Shown: piece after piece, positions 18,310 through 28,142 of the stretch
Position numbering within the stretch: position 1 is the stretch's first letter
Layout: each line of letters begins with the position of its first letter
Assembly: GCF_902459805.1 (NCBI RefSeq)
Contig: NZ_CABPST010000016.1
Span: 62,001 to 126,000, forward strand
Reading direction: 5' to 3'
From: Pandoraea bronchicola
Lineage (GTDB): Bacteria; Pseudomonadota; Gammaproteobacteria; Burkholderiales; Burkholderiaceae
Length of the DNA stretch: 64,000 bases
The notes under the pieces: model-generated
The model's input: only the letters and a program-made list of their open reading frames with translations
What the model was told of the DNA's origin: nothing
Databases searched by the model: none
Translations under genes and position numbers: made by a program

Positions 18310-20010
18310 TCAGACGGTCTCGAAATATTCGCCTACGCCGGTAGGGGGAAGCGTATCGATAAATGACACCAACACTTCGGAGGTGACTGACTTTCCATGC
18401 TTCTGAGGTGAGATCGTGTACTGGATCGAACAGCGTCCCATGCTCCCCTCCGGAGACTGACCAATTCCCCAAAGAAAGATCCTAGGGAACCAGACGTACG
18501 CATATCCTTGGGCGATCTCGGCGGCGGAAATTTCGCGAGTGAGAGAGCCTTGCAGACCTTCAACTTCCAACGCCTCCGAATTGTCCATCCAGCCAACCAG
18601 CGTAGCCTGTACATTCAGGTAGAACCGCTTGTCACCCCACCCAAATACTGCAGGATTGTTGTCCTCGCCGACAGGAACGGCAACCGTAATTCCGTTCATC
18701 GTCGATTCGACGTTCATCACAACGCCATTGGCCGAGACGCCAGCGACAATGCTCGGCGCCGGCGCAGCGCCAGCGGCATCTAGCGTTACATGGCCTGGGT
18801 CACCCTTAACAAAAAATGCATTCGTAGTAGATAGCTTCGCGGGCTCTTTGACCGGCAGCACAATATAAGCGAGTTCATTACGATCGCTGCTATAGGCCTT
18901 GTTATGCAAACCGAATTTCGAGAAGCCCATCGCCTGCCTACCTGTATCGGTTCTCTGAACGAAGCTTTTATCGACTTGTTGCATTCGCTTGTTACAGAGC
19001 AGAAACAAATAGTCTCCGATCGCAGCGCTGTCGTAGGATGGCACAACGCACTGAAGTGATCCGCTGTCATCGGGAGTTACAACCAATGGCGATGCTACCG
19101 AAGGCCCAGGAAGCAGCGAATCTTCGGCACCTGAGAAATCTGGCAATACATAGTTGAAGCACGGTTGCTCCAGGGTACCTGACTTCGCAAACAAGCGCCC
19201 AGCATAGGTACCGCCAGTATTTGCCGCACATACGAAAACGCTCGCGACACCGTCAACGCCAGTGACGATGTCAACATAGAAATTTCCGGGAATTCCGCTC
19301 CGGGGAGGCAGTGGCATGACGGGCAACGCCTCGGTGGCCTCGAAATTTGAGAAAAACCGAACACCGGAAAAGGAGTAATCCGCATCCGAATACAATCTGA
19401 TACAGACATTCTTTAATGGGCCACCGGGACTACCCTCCGCATCCCTGCTCGCCACATATACCTCCCAACGGAAAAAATTTCCCTCACTCGTCGACGGGGT
19501 CTCATTGCGGCCACTTGCGGGCAACAACTGAAAGGTATTTTGCTCAGTCGGAATACTCGGAGAAGTATCCTCGCCAGAATATGCGCTCGTAAAACGTGTG
19601 GGCACGGATGTGTTCGCCGAAGCGCGGAACTCGCCGGTCCATTGCGACTCTGGCGGCTGAGAACCATCTAGCACCGGCACATACATAGCGATGATTTCCG
19701 CCACCGCGACCGACCTATCACTGCCAACACTACGCGCAATCACGTCAAATGAGCCGTCGACGCTATCATAGGTCGTATCTGCATCGACGCCGACTGTGCG
19801 ATAGAAAGCGAAGTCGGCTTCGCGCCCGTCACTTGAAAATGCGGCGCCAATGCTGTGGAAAGCTATGGTCCTTCCATCGGCGACACCACCGGGCACTTGT
19901 AAAGTCGCAGTGAACTTGACCAGTTGCCAATCATAGAAGTGATAGGCACCGCCCTCCGTATCTGGCACCACGTTCAGCGTTGGTGCAAGATCAAAGCGAT
20001 TCAACTTCAT
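18310..20010 (-). CDS. Leaderless beta-rich protein, large type (copy 2)
   Basis: 566 aa from ATG 20010 with AGG 7 bases upstream; an earlier ATG at 20031 lacks one. Function not recognised. No signal peptide. The layout is an N-terminal domain (YHFYDWQLVKFTATLQVPGG), a central part with FFRWEVYVASRDAEG, GNFYVDIVTGVDGVASVFV, PSYDSAAIGDYLFLLCNKRM, and a C-terminal domain (GWGDKRFYLNVQATLVGW, EISAAEIAQGYAYVWFP) ending GEYFETV. The order corresponds to the 558-aa protein at 20798-22474. Several cysteines occur. Probably a series of Ig-like or lectin-like beta domains, but this is inference. Confidence 0.8.
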   Translation of the reverse strand: MKLNRFDLAPTLNVVPDTEGGAYHFYDWQLVKFTATLQVPGGVADGRTIAFHSIGAAFSSDGREADFAFYRTVGVDADTTYDSVDGSFDVIARSVGSDRSVAVAEIIAMYVPVLDGSQPPESQWTGEFRASANTSVPTRFTSAYSGEDTSPSIPTEQNTFQLLPASGRNETPSTSEGNFFRWEVYVASRDAEGSPGGPLKNVCIRLYSDADYSFSGVRFFSNFEATEALPVMPLPPRSGIPGNFYVDIVTGVDGVASVFVCAANTGGTYAGRLFAKSGTLEQPCFNYVLPDFSGAEDSLLPGPSVASPLVVTPDDSGSLQCVVPSYDSAAIGDYLFLLCNKRMQQVDKSFVQRTDTGRQAMGFSKFGLHNKAYSSDRNELAYIVLPVKEPAKLSTTNAFFVKGDPGHVTLDAAGAAPAPSIVAGVSANGVVMNVESTMNGITVAVPVGEDNNPAVFGWGDKRFYLNVQATLVGWMDNSEALEVEGLQGSLTREISAAEIAQGYAYVWFPRIFLWGIGQSPEGSMGRCSIQYTISPQKHGKSVTSEVLVSFIDTLPPTGVGEYFETV

Positions 20011-20045
20011 AAGCGCACCTTTTTTGCTCATTCGTATTTGCGGCG

Positions 20046-20735
20046 TCAGACCGTAACCGAGACTGACAGGCTGGTGTCGGCTGAGAGATAGAACGATAGT
20101 TCATCTCCGGCGCTAACATTCACCGGCCCTGCACTCAAAGCGAATTGCCAAATGCCTGAAGCGTAGGTCAGATCTCCTACCTTCACCTGCTTTTGGCCGG
20201 ATGGCCGGCGGTACAAAGTCAATTTGGCCGGCACCTGCCCGGATGCGTCGGGCCACTTAACGCTCTTAACATCCGACTCGCTTGTAATGCTGTAGGCGAA
20301 GGGTACGACCCATGAATCGACGACGCCGCTCAAGTACTCCCCCAAGTATGTTGCCTGGTGATATTGCACGTCTGACTCCAAAGATTTTTCATTCGAGACA
20401 ACGATGCCCGTCTCATCCGAACGCGCGATATTGCCCGCCCGGCTCTCAATCTGATAGGTCACTACGTACTTTCCATTGCGGAGCACCGATAGCGGCTGAA
20501 TATCGACCTCGAGCCCAAGCGGCGGGAAACTCTGACCGCTCAAAATGTACGAATAGCGTTCAAAGTCTCTCTGCCCCTCCTGCCCATTGAATCGCACCGT
20601 AACCTTGTCTCCGTCGTCAATCTGCTCGTAGGGCGGGATTTTCACCACTATGACGCTGCTCTTAACCGAGCTCACATTCAACACACCGCGGCTAGCCTGC
20701 GGTAATAGTGGTTTATCGAGAAACTGCTCTTTCAT
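20046..20735 (-). CDS. Leaderless beta-rich protein, small type (copy 1)
   Basis: 229 aa from ATG 20735, preceded by GGAG/GAGG; the start is supported because the length then matches the 228-aa paralogue. Function not recognised. It opens with LDKPLLPQASRGVLNV, then a sandwich-like half (DDGDKVTVRFNGQEGQ, KYVVTYQIESRAGN) and a second half with YLGEYLSGVVDSWVVPFAYS and LTYASGIWQFALSAG. The PLLPQA opening also occurs as KPLLPEA before the last domain of the 558-aa protein, so this opening is shared between the two gene types. No signal peptide. A G/C-rich hairpin lies between the preceding gene and this start. Confidence 0.8.
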   Translation of the reverse strand: MKEQFLDKPLLPQASRGVLNVSSVKSSVIVVKIPPYEQIDDGDKVTVRFNGQEGQRDFERYSYILSGQSFPPLGLEVDIQPLSVLRNGKYVVTYQIESRAGNIARSDETGIVVSNEKSLESDVQYHQATYLGEYLSGVVDSWVVPFAYSITSESDVKSVKWPDASGQVPAKLTLYRRPSGQKQVKVGDLTYASGIWQFALSAGPVNVSAGDELSFYLSADTSLSVSVTV

Positions 20736-20752
20736 TGACCTCGACTCCTTCC

Positions 20753-20777
20753 CCCTCCGCTGGAGGGGGGGAAAGGT
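20753..20777 (-). repeat. Hairpin with C5/G8 runs in the intergenic gap of the leaderless cluster
   Basis: The sequence CCCCCTCCGCTGGAGGGGG forms a short perfect stem between the stop of the 558-aa gene (20798) and the start of the 229-aa gene (20735). There is no T-run after it, so it is not a standard terminator. It could adjust read-through or mRNA stability inside the cluster. The G-run is also a possible slippage site. Confidence 0.6.
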
Positions 20778-20797
20778 TAGCAACGTGACGAAGTCAG

Positions 20798-22474
20798 TTA
20801 AGCTACCTCGTGACTGTAAAACTCATCTGTAATCGTGGGCGAGACCATTGTCGGGTCATTGTCGAATGTTTCCGGAGCCCCAATACACCACGTGACCATA
20901 ATGGTACCCAGGTCGCCCGTAGCCGGGTCGTCGCGGTATCCGGCCGTGACAAACGGATTGAACTGAAGCGTCGCGGATTTTTTCTGCACGTCGTCTGCAG
21001 ATATCTCTATCGACGTTGTTTGTCCTGTGCCATGCTTGGCGTCCCCCGTCGTCCAGTCCCAACCGGTCATAGAAATACTCGCGGAGACGCTCGTACCCAC
21101 CGTCATTGAGGCTTGCTCCTTCGTGCCGTCCCAGCCGACCTGTACCTTAAGCCCCGCCTTGCACATAGCAGGTGTTACGCGATTCGGAAATGCCTTATCA
21201 GCTTCAGGCAACAACGGCTTGGGAAGATCCGAACTAGAGAGCGGTGGTGTCACTGGCGGCACTACCGGAGCGGATTTCCAGATCCGAAGCATCGTGCTAG
21301 CTGACATCTGCGCCACGCCGGCAGCCGTAATATAGATGTATCCAATGCGGTTAAGCACCCCTCCGCTCTGCGAAGAAGACGTTTTTTCCGGGAGAGTGAA
21401 GCTACTGGTCGCAGCCTGAAAGCTGCTAATACCGCTCCACTGGAATGCGTTAATCCACGTCTTCTTCCCAATGAAGTTGATGGCGGGCTGCTTGCCGTCA
21501 TCATTCCATGAAATAATATAGATATCCGAATTATGCGAAAAATTTCCAGAATTATTAAAAATCGCACCCTGCACTGTGCTGACGATTGCTGCATCGACGA
21601 CGTTCATCGAAGCCGGTCCAGTCAATACGGGAGCATGAAGTCGAGGGTTCGCGCCGTTGAGGTCCGTAACGATAATCTGGCCGGTGGCGTCAGTTGTATT
21701 ACCCTCAATATCCAGGTGAAGCAGACCATTCACCGGAGTGTCCGCGCCACTCACGTAAACTTCAAATTTTCCGCCAGTCGTGTAAAGCGTGACAAGATCG
21801 CTATCGGCGGTAACCGTCTGCGTTCCGGCCTTATCTTTGTAGATATTCAAACCTTTTATACCCGCCTCGCCTGTGATCACCTCGCCATCGGCGTTCCTCA
21901 AACAAAGCGCTCCAACAAATTCCGCAGGCGCCGTACCAGCATCGTTCATAAACGGGGTTCCATCGTGATGGACGGGCTTGTATGAGATCTTGAAGTAGTT
22001 TTGAAGCTGATCATCCGGCTTCTGCGTGGGTGCTCCCGTGGCAACGATTTTCGTACCAGCCCCCAGATAATCGGCGGCGGGGATGAAGGACGCAGCAACG
22101 GGTCTTGTGACCGGGTCATCTAGAGACGCCAATACTGTGGCTTCCCCATTTACAAGCCTACAGAGGTCCGCCTGGAACGTGACGGAGCCCGCATCCAGTT
22201 CAGTGATGTACACGTCGACCTTTGCACCCGCCGTCTTGCCCTGATTGCCCAGGTCTACCTTCACAGCATTGTGGTTCGCAGTGATCTTCGGATCGATTGC
22301 TCGAATACCAACATTCGCCTCGGTTGCCGGATCATCCAAATAAAAGTGCACATAGTCATTTGCTTGAAAGGCTTCGGCATCAGAAGAGAATTCAACCGAG
22401 AATTCAAAGCACTGACTCCAGCCTAATTTGCGATCCGAACTGACTGGCGATGATGAAGTTGCAGTAATAGTCAT
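20798..22474 (-). CDS. Leaderless beta-rich protein, large type (copy 1)
   Basis: 558 aa; function not recognised. No signal peptide (starts MTITATSSSPVSSDRKLGW). Domains by appearance: an N-terminal Ig-like sandwich (residues 20-125, FEFSVEF to LVNGEATVLASL); a middle part with EFVGALCLRNADGEVITG, GKFEVYVSGADTPVNGLLHL, PASMNVVDAAIVSTVQGAI, DIYIISWNDDGKQP; a proline hinge VVPPVTPPLSSSDLPKPLLPEA near residue 405; and a C-terminal domain (KVQVGWDGTKEQASMTVG to EFYSHEVA). Middle and C-terminal domains correspond to the 566-aa protein. First gene after the autotransporter, 184 bp downstream, same strand. Confidence 0.8.
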   Translation of the reverse strand: MTITATSSSPVSSDRKLGWSQCFEFSVEFSSDAEAFQANDYVHFYLDDPATEANVGIRAIDPKITANHNAVKVDLGNQGKTAGAKVDVYITELDAGSVTFQADLCRLVNGEATVLASLDDPVTRPVAASFIPAADYLGAGTKIVATGAPTQKPDDQLQNYFKISYKPVHHDGTPFMNDAGTAPAEFVGALCLRNADGEVITGEAGIKGLNIYKDKAGTQTVTADSDLVTLYTTGGKFEVYVSGADTPVNGLLHLDIEGNTTDATGQIIVTDLNGANPRLHAPVLTGPASMNVVDAAIVSTVQGAIFNNSGNFSHNSDIYIISWNDDGKQPAINFIGKKTWINAFQWSGISSFQAATSSFTLPEKTSSSQSGGVLNRIGYIYITAAGVAQMSASTMLRIWKSAPVVPPVTPPLSSSDLPKPLLPEADKAFPNRVTPAMCKAGLKVQVGWDGTKEQASMTVGTSVSASISMTGWDWTTGDAKHGTGQTTSIEISADDVQKKSATLQFNPFVTAGYRDDPATGDLGTIMVTWCIGAPETFDNDPTMVSPTITDEFYSHEVA

Positions 22475-22658
22475 TACGCTATTCTCAATAAGAGTTTACG
22501 AAAGGAAATCGGACATCTCAGGTTTTATTACGTGAGCCTCTACCCAGAAAATAAGTCTTCACTCTCACGTGTCGCAATGATTGCAGCCATGATAATTTTC
22601 AACGTTTTGTTTTTCATTGATCTCATTTGAATGCTGGCCAATCATCTTCCAAATCCCA

Positions 22659-25600
22659 TCAAAACTCGTAGCGAATAGCAAACTTTCCGCCAACCCCAGA
22701 GTTTCCATATCCACCGGTACGAATCTGGCCACTGATTTCCGCATAGGCTTGCAGCCTGTCGCTAATCTGGCCGACCACACCGGCCGCAAGTTGTATGGCG
22801 CCGCCCGCGTTGCCTGTCATCAACGATGGCAACCCCGTCAAGTTGACCTCTCCACCGTACATTTGCGTGAAGCTCCAACCGATGTCGACATAGGGCCGCA
22901 CTGTCGACGTCGCACCTTGCACCGGGTAGCTGACGCGCATGCCGGTACCCGCGGTAATCGAGCGACTGCTGTTGATCGACACTGAAACGCCATCGGCATC
23001 CGTCATGTGCCGGAAGTTCGCGGTGTGTCCCAAGAGTTGAACGCGAGGCTCAAGCATGAGACCAGACGGCAGTTCGATTTGACGACCACCTTCCAGCGCC
23101 AGATCCCACCCAGTGCCGTACAGCGTGCCGACGTTTCGGCTCAGGCTATTGACACTGCTTCGGTAGAAACTGCCGCCTAACACCGCGTCGGCATACCAAC
23201 CTTCTCGGGACATCCAGGTCGCAGTCAGCGCGAGCGTTTGCGCCTGCATCGACAGGTCGCTACTGTTGTTTGCCGCCGAAGCTCGCGGTGTCGCGTGCAC
23301 CGAACCGATCGCCGCAGCCACGCCTACACGAAGCGCATCGCCGCCTGAGGTCGTGTAACGCAGGACGTTACCGCCGAACTGTAGCGCCTGTGTACGCTCG
23401 TCGTAGCCGTAACCGAATTGAGTGAACGGCAGGTTCGTCGCGTAGCTGCCCGTATCACCAAACACCCGCGCAAACGCTTCGCTCCCCACCGGGGAGGCCC
23501 CACCGCCATGACGGATGTCGCCCAGCCGTGAATGCAGTCCATCCATCAGCGCAGCACTGTAGCGCTGCAGAACAAGCGGCGCGATCAGATAGGAACTTAC
23601 CTGTGGCACCAGCAGCGGCCGACCCGGATTGTTTTTGGGCGTCCCCGGCGTGATGTTGCCCCTATCGTCTTCGTACGCTGTCTGAAGGCGATAATCCCAC
23701 GTGATATCGCCATTCGGGAGCGCGCTTTGTGTTGGGTCAGCGGCGCCCCAGGTGGATCCGGTCCCGTATGCGAACAGTCGGTACTGGTAGGCGCTATTGG
23801 CGCCAGTGACGTATGGCCTGTCGAGCTGAAACGATGTCGCTGTTGCATTGCCACCGACCTGCACGAGCGAGATCCCTTCGTCAGCATGGGCCTTGTTGTC
23901 ATCGCGCACATTAGTATTCGCCCCCATGCCGGACGCTGTCACATGCAGTTGGGTCGTTCCGCTGGCATTGCCGCTGATGAGCACCTTATCAGTCTGCTGC
24001 CCCTGCGCCCCCCCTACGTTTAGGGAGGTGTTCAACCCAATCGTTCCGCCTCCTGCGTAATCGCCTGCTATCGAAAGGGTCTTGTGTTGAGGCACACCGT
24101 CCAAGACGTATGGAGTGGCAAACGTGATCGTTCCACTATTCGCTAGCTGCTGTACCGTCGAGTCGCCGCTCAGATTCCAGACCGAGCTAGTATCCGCAAG
24201 CGTAGCATTGACGCTGCCACCACCGGACTGTGTGATAGCGCCATCGAACTCACTGCCGCCGGAGAGCTTGATGTGGACGTTTGCACCGGTGACGCCAGCA
24301 TTGATGTTGCCTTTGATAAGGGATGCGCCAGAGACAGTCAAGGTGCTGCTGCCTGCAGACGTCAAGTCGTAGGCGAGCCCCGCACCGCCATCCACAGTAA
24401 CGCCCGAGAGCGACACATTCGCGCCGCCAGCGGCACTAATCGCCGGACCGCCATTGGCCTGACTGATGGTACCGCCGCTAGCAGTAAAGTTTCCGGCCGT
24501 CACAACCAATCCGCCGCTTAATGCCACGTACCCCAGCGTGAGCGAGCCAGTACCGTCCTTGATAAAAGTGGCGTCGCCGCCGGCGCTCCGACTGCCACCA
24601 GAGTCGACATAGGTCGCAGCACTGCCGAACGTGGCATCTACGCCCGCGTCAACGGTAACCGTAGCGTTTTTCGTCACTTGCAGTTCGCGGCTGGAAGTAA
24701 ATGGCGTGCCGCTTGCATCCGTCGCAACCCGCAGGTTGCCCCCCTGCAGGCGCACTTCGCGCTCGATGGACGTATTGCCTAGATTACTGTCACGAGAGAC
24801 CTGCAGCGTGCCGCCATTTATTTGGGTGTTGCCAACGTAAGAGTTATCGGCCTGGAGCGTGGTCAAGCCGGCGCCATTCTTGACGACATAGACGCCGTCG
24901 CCATTGGGCGTGGTGCCCCCGTGGCCGATGTGATAACTAATATCCCCGTCTGCGACGTCAATTTTGTCGTTCGAACCAATCACGCCCCCAGTACCGCCGG
25001 GCGAATATTGCAGATTGAGGTCATTCCAGTTCGCCGCAGTATTGGGATGGTTTGGATCGAACTGAGCGTTGGTCCCAGATAGATCCAACCAGCCGTTACC
25101 GATGGTTATGGTTTTGTTAAACGTCGATGGGTCAGTAAGACCTGTGATCACCAAAACACCACCATCGACTTTAGCGGTGTTGATGCCGCTCCAGGTTTGA
25201 TCTCCGGCGAGAACCTGGGTGTTGGCGCCCGCCTTGTCAATATCGACGGAACCACCGGTGAACGAACCGCTGAACCGATAAGGTCCGCCGCCTTTCAACT
25301 GGTCGCTGCCAAGGGCGATGGTCGTGCCGGCGCGCACTGCAATCTCGCCGTTTCCGGTCAGGGCGCCAATCGCCAAGGTTGCGTCATGGGTTGTCGCGTC
25401 GAGTTTGCCGCCAGCCACTGACGCTGTCCCCGTCGAAGGGGGCAACGGCGCGTCGAGTTGTACGATACTGTCTGCTGCCGACGAGGTCCCTTTAAAGACC
25501 AGCGTTCCACCCGCAACTGCTCGCATCGCATTACCGTTGGTGGACACGCCGGCATCAAGCGTGATAGTGCCTCCCTGGCCAGCAACAGCGCCCCAATTGG

Positions 25601-27380
25601 CCGGAACACCACTAAGAATTGTTGAGGTTCGCGGCGCAAACGGATTTTCCGCCGTTATCTCGATGGCGCTCCCGCCATCGGCATAGATGAGCGCACCGTG
25701 ATCCGATGAAATGTTGCTAAGTTGAAGACCTTGAGCGTCAAAAACGAACGCGCCTCCCCCCGACAAGCTAAATCCGTTGGCATCCTGCCCATGGGTCTTA
25801 ATCATTGCGCCGGGGTTAATGGTAAGTGCTGCGCCCGGATCAGAAATCACCACTCCGGCCGCGCCAGTGCCTGAAGTTTCAATGATTGTGCCGCCACCGA
25901 GGACCGCCGTACCGCCGGAAATCGCCACACCGGGAGACCCATCATTCAACGTGGTAATCTGCGTGTCCGCGATGGACACATTTCCGCCCGCCGAAACGTT
26001 GACGGCAGGCGAATTAAGCCCTTGCGTTTTGATGACTGACTGCCCACCAACCGTAAGCGCACCGGCATCGACCTGAATGCCTGTCGAATTGTCCCCCTGC
26101 GTCGTCACATCGGATTGCGAAACGTCCAGATGACCACCGGCCCACCCCACATGAATTCCGGTTGAGTTCCCACCATACGTCCTAATTCGCGTATACCTTA
26201 GCGACGAATTTGTGCCAACGGGCGCCGTCAAGGCAACCCCAGACGAGTGGTCGCCGTATGTCTCGATCTTGCTTTTACTCAAGTCCAGACTAGCGCCCGC
26301 TGAGTCCAGCGTAACCCCCCCTGTTCCGCCGACCGTCACTCCGATCGAGCGATCCCCCGTTGTTTTGATCTGAGAGTCGAAAAGGGCAACATGATCTGTG
26401 GTTCCGACCGCGAAAACGCCAGATGCCCCGTCTGCGCTGCTATTAATTGCAACGTCTGTCGCATCGAACGCGCCGGGAAATGAGGTGGTCCCGGAAACAT
26501 TGACCACCGTTCCGCCACTACCAATGGAGATGTTCTTGAGCGAGACACTACCGCCGAACGCTTTCACTGCTGTACTAACGGCCTGAATCGTGCTGTTCCC
26601 ATCGCCCGTAATTGATATCTTGCCAGCATTACTCACACCGATCGCGGACACCTTTCCTATGCCCAATTGATTAATATCAATATGGCCAGATAGCGTCACA
26701 GAACCACTTCCAGACGAATAGACTCCCCACGACCCTCCATAGCTTTTGATCGTCGTATCGGTCCCAATCAATTTCCCTGCCGCCACGAAGATAGCAGCCG
26801 AAGTCGCGTCATAAGCGTTATCCGAGTTCCTGACAGTGATATCGACCGGGCCGTTCAGAGTGACGGTCCCAAGGTACCCATCCAGAGTAATCCCCGCCCA
26901 ACTTTGGGAACTCGGATCATGGGTTCCATCAATATTCATCGTCAATCTTGCTCCAGGCGCGAGCGTGAACGAAGTCGAACTTGCCCCGTCCACCGAGATC
27001 CCCGCCCACCAATCTCGGTTCAATTGCCGCCCATTTATCGACAAGTTGATATTGAGATCGCCCATTGCCTCGAGAGACGCATTGTTAGAAATCACAATGC
27101 CGCCCGCCCATCTTCTATCCGCATCGGTGCCGACGCTCTGAATCGTCACCTTGTCGCCGGCCGTATAGGAAGAACCTCCGCTCAACAGCCACCCATAGAG
27201 ATCTCTACTGTTCGTGACATCGACTGTCGTGCACGCACTCAAACTTTGATTCGTGACGCCTTGGTTAATGAGCACAGGCGTACACGCTGCCTTGGCTCCG
27301 CGGCCCCATAAGCTCATGGCTCCCACCAGGACTAGCGCCATCACGAGTCGGGTCGGGCGAAAATTTGACGCGTCTTTCAT
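22659..27380 (-). CDS. Autotransporter (type Va) with PATR repeats
   Basis: About 1573 aa from ATG 27380; an ATG at 27461 in the same frame would add a basic 27-residue extension like the extended signal peptides of autotransporters. A signal peptide (LVMALVLVGAMSLWGRGAKA) is followed by a long glycine-, serine- and threonine-rich beta-helix-like passenger. From about residue 230 to 600 it shows units like KTTGDRSIGVTVGG, ETYGDHSSGVAL, RTYGGNSTGIHVG, TTQGDNSTGIQV. A PATR-type stretch (GAGLTTLQADNSYVGNTQIN, then GGTLQVSRDSNLG) lies near residue 860. The last 280 or so residues are the autotransporter barrel ending FAIRYEF. Surface adhesin or autoaggregation factor is likely. No protease motif seen. 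Confidence 0.9.
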   Translation of the reverse strand: MKDASNFRPTRLVMALVLVGAMSLWGRGAKAACTPVLINQGVTNQSLSACTTVDVTNSRDLYGWLLSGGSSYTAGDKVTIQSVGTDADRRWAGGIVISNNASLEAMGDLNINLSINGRQLNRDWWAGISVDGASSTSFTLAPGARLTMNIDGTHDPSSQSWAGITLDGYLGTVTLNGPVDITVRNSDNAYDATSAAIFVAAGKLIGTDTTIKSYGGSWGVYSSGSGSVTLSGHIDINQLGIGKVSAIGVSNAGKISITGDGNSTIQAVSTAVKAFGGSVSLKNISIGSGGTVVNVSGTTSFPGAFDATDVAINSSADGASGVFAVGTTDHVALFDSQIKTTGDRSIGVTVGGTGGVTLDSAGASLDLSKSKIETYGDHSSGVALTAPVGTNSSLRYTRIRTYGGNSTGIHVGWAGGHLDVSQSDVTTQGDNSTGIQVDAGALTVGGQSVIKTQGLNSPAVNVSAGGNVSIADTQITTLNDGSPGVAISGGTAVLGGGTIIETSGTGAAGVVISDPGAALTINPGAMIKTHGQDANGFSLSGGGAFVFDAQGLQLSNISSDHGALIYADGGSAIEITAENPFAPRTSTILSGVPANWGAVAGQGGTITLDAGVSTNGNAMRAVAGGTLVFKGTSSAADSIVQLDAPLPPSTGTASVAGGKLDATTHDATLAIGALTGNGEIAVRAGTTIALGSDQLKGGGPYRFSGSFTGGSVDIDKAGANTQVLAGDQTWSGINTAKVDGGVLVITGLTDPSTFNKTITIGNGWLDLSGTNAQFDPNHPNTAANWNDLNLQYSPGGTGGVIGSNDKIDVADGDISYHIGHGGTTPNGDGVYVVKNGAGLTTLQADNSYVGNTQINGGTLQVSRDSNLGNTSIEREVRLQGGNLRVATDASGTPFTSSRELQVTKNATVTVDAGVDATFGSAATYVDSGGSRSAGGDATFIKDGTGSLTLGYVALSGGLVVTAGNFTASGGTISQANGGPAISAAGGANVSLSGVTVDGGAGLAYDLTSAGSSTLTVSGASLIKGNINAGVTGANVHIKLSGGSEFDGAITQSGGGSVNATLADTSSVWNLSGDSTVQQLANSGTITFATPYVLDGVPQHKTLSIAGDYAGGGTIGLNTSLNVGGAQGQQTDKVLISGNASGTTQLHVTASGMGANTNVRDDNKAHADEGISLVQVGGNATATSFQLDRPYVTGANSAYQYRLFAYGTGSTWGAADPTQSALPNGDITWDYRLQTAYEDDRGNITPGTPKNNPGRPLLVPQVSSYLIAPLVLQRYSAALMDGLHSRLGDIRHGGGASPVGSEAFARVFGDTGSYATNLPFTQFGYGYDERTQALQFGGNVLRYTTSGGDALRVGVAAAIGSVHATPRASAANNSSDLSMQAQTLALTATWMSREGWYADAVLGGSFYRSSVNSLSRNVGTLYGTGWDLALEGGRQIELPSGLMLEPRVQLLGHTANFRHMTDADGVSVSINSSRSITAGTGMRVSYPVQGATSTVRPYVDIGWSFTQMYGGEVNLTGLPSLMTGNAGGAIQLAAGVVGQISDRLQAYAEISGQIRTGGYGNSGVGGKFAIRYEF

Positions 27381-27706
27381 TGGTTTAAAGAATCGACGAG
27401 CAGATCTGTCGGTATATTGACTTCGGCGGCGGCCCAGCCGCTGAGGATTCTCTAGGTTCATAGGGCAAAATGCTCGCCTCCTTTGGCCTTCTACGCCTTT
27501 GATTTTTATCCGCCGACCATTGAATACCCCCCCACTTACAAACACGACGCGTCTGTAGTGCTTCCCCTTCCCATCAGAAAACGGTACCGCTGAGAATTGG
27601 AAAATCCGTCAGGTCAACGCCAAGAAGACGAGCACGTTCACCGAAACACAGGCCGCGCTTGCGTTGAGGCAGGCGGACCTGTGTGCGACGATCGAATTAG
27701 TGAGCC

Positions 27707-28093
27707 GTGAGCCAGGCAAATGAAAAACTCGACGGAGAATCGCAAGTCGGGATCGCCCGTATCGAGGCGAGCGATCCGGAGCAAAATATTGAGCCAAGTA
27801 CCGGTACGTCGACCTATGACACGCTGCCACCGGAGAAAAAAGCGAGATTCACGGGGATTGCGCTTGAACTTCAGATCGAACGGTATTTCGGTAGAGGCGC
27901 CGTCAATGCACTGGCGCCGGCCCTGTCTGCCATTTGCCACGACGCAATGCATTGCTGCACGCGAGTGAAGCAGTTCCGCGAGTTCAAAGAAGGGATCATT
28001 GCAGCGATGAACAGCGGCATGGATTACGAGGCGCTGCATGCCCAACTGACGAGCTATCCGGTCCGCGAAGAAGTGAACCGTGCCGATGCCTAG
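27707..28093 (+). CDS. Hypothetical helical protein
   Basis: 128 aa from GTG 27707, with no clear ribosome binding site. Not recognised. The first 40 residues are polar and probably disordered (GARIEASDPEQNIEPSTG-like); from LPPEKKARFTGIALELQIERYF onward it looks helical and carries two cysteines close together (ICHDAMHCCTRV). No signal peptide. A second short frame just before it, overlapping its start, ends in TFTETQAALALRQADLCATIELV, which may be the tail of another lost gene. Real, but low-certainty. Confidence 0.4.
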   Translation: MSQANEKLDGESQVGIARIEASDPEQNIEPSTGTSTYDTLPPEKKARFTGIALELQIERYFGRGAVNALAPALSAICHDAMHCCTRVKQFREFKEGIIAAMNSGMDYEALHAQLTSYPVREEVNRADA

Positions 28094-28142
28094 TTTCCGG
28101 CAACTCATGACACCTAAGACGCCACGCGTACCGACAAAGCCG

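Noticed and set aside
17587-27380. Reading the autotransporter cluster as a two-partner (type Vb) or type I secretion system
   Set aside because: The autotransporter carries its own C-terminal barrel, and no TpsB-like, ABC or membrane-fusion protein gene is present.
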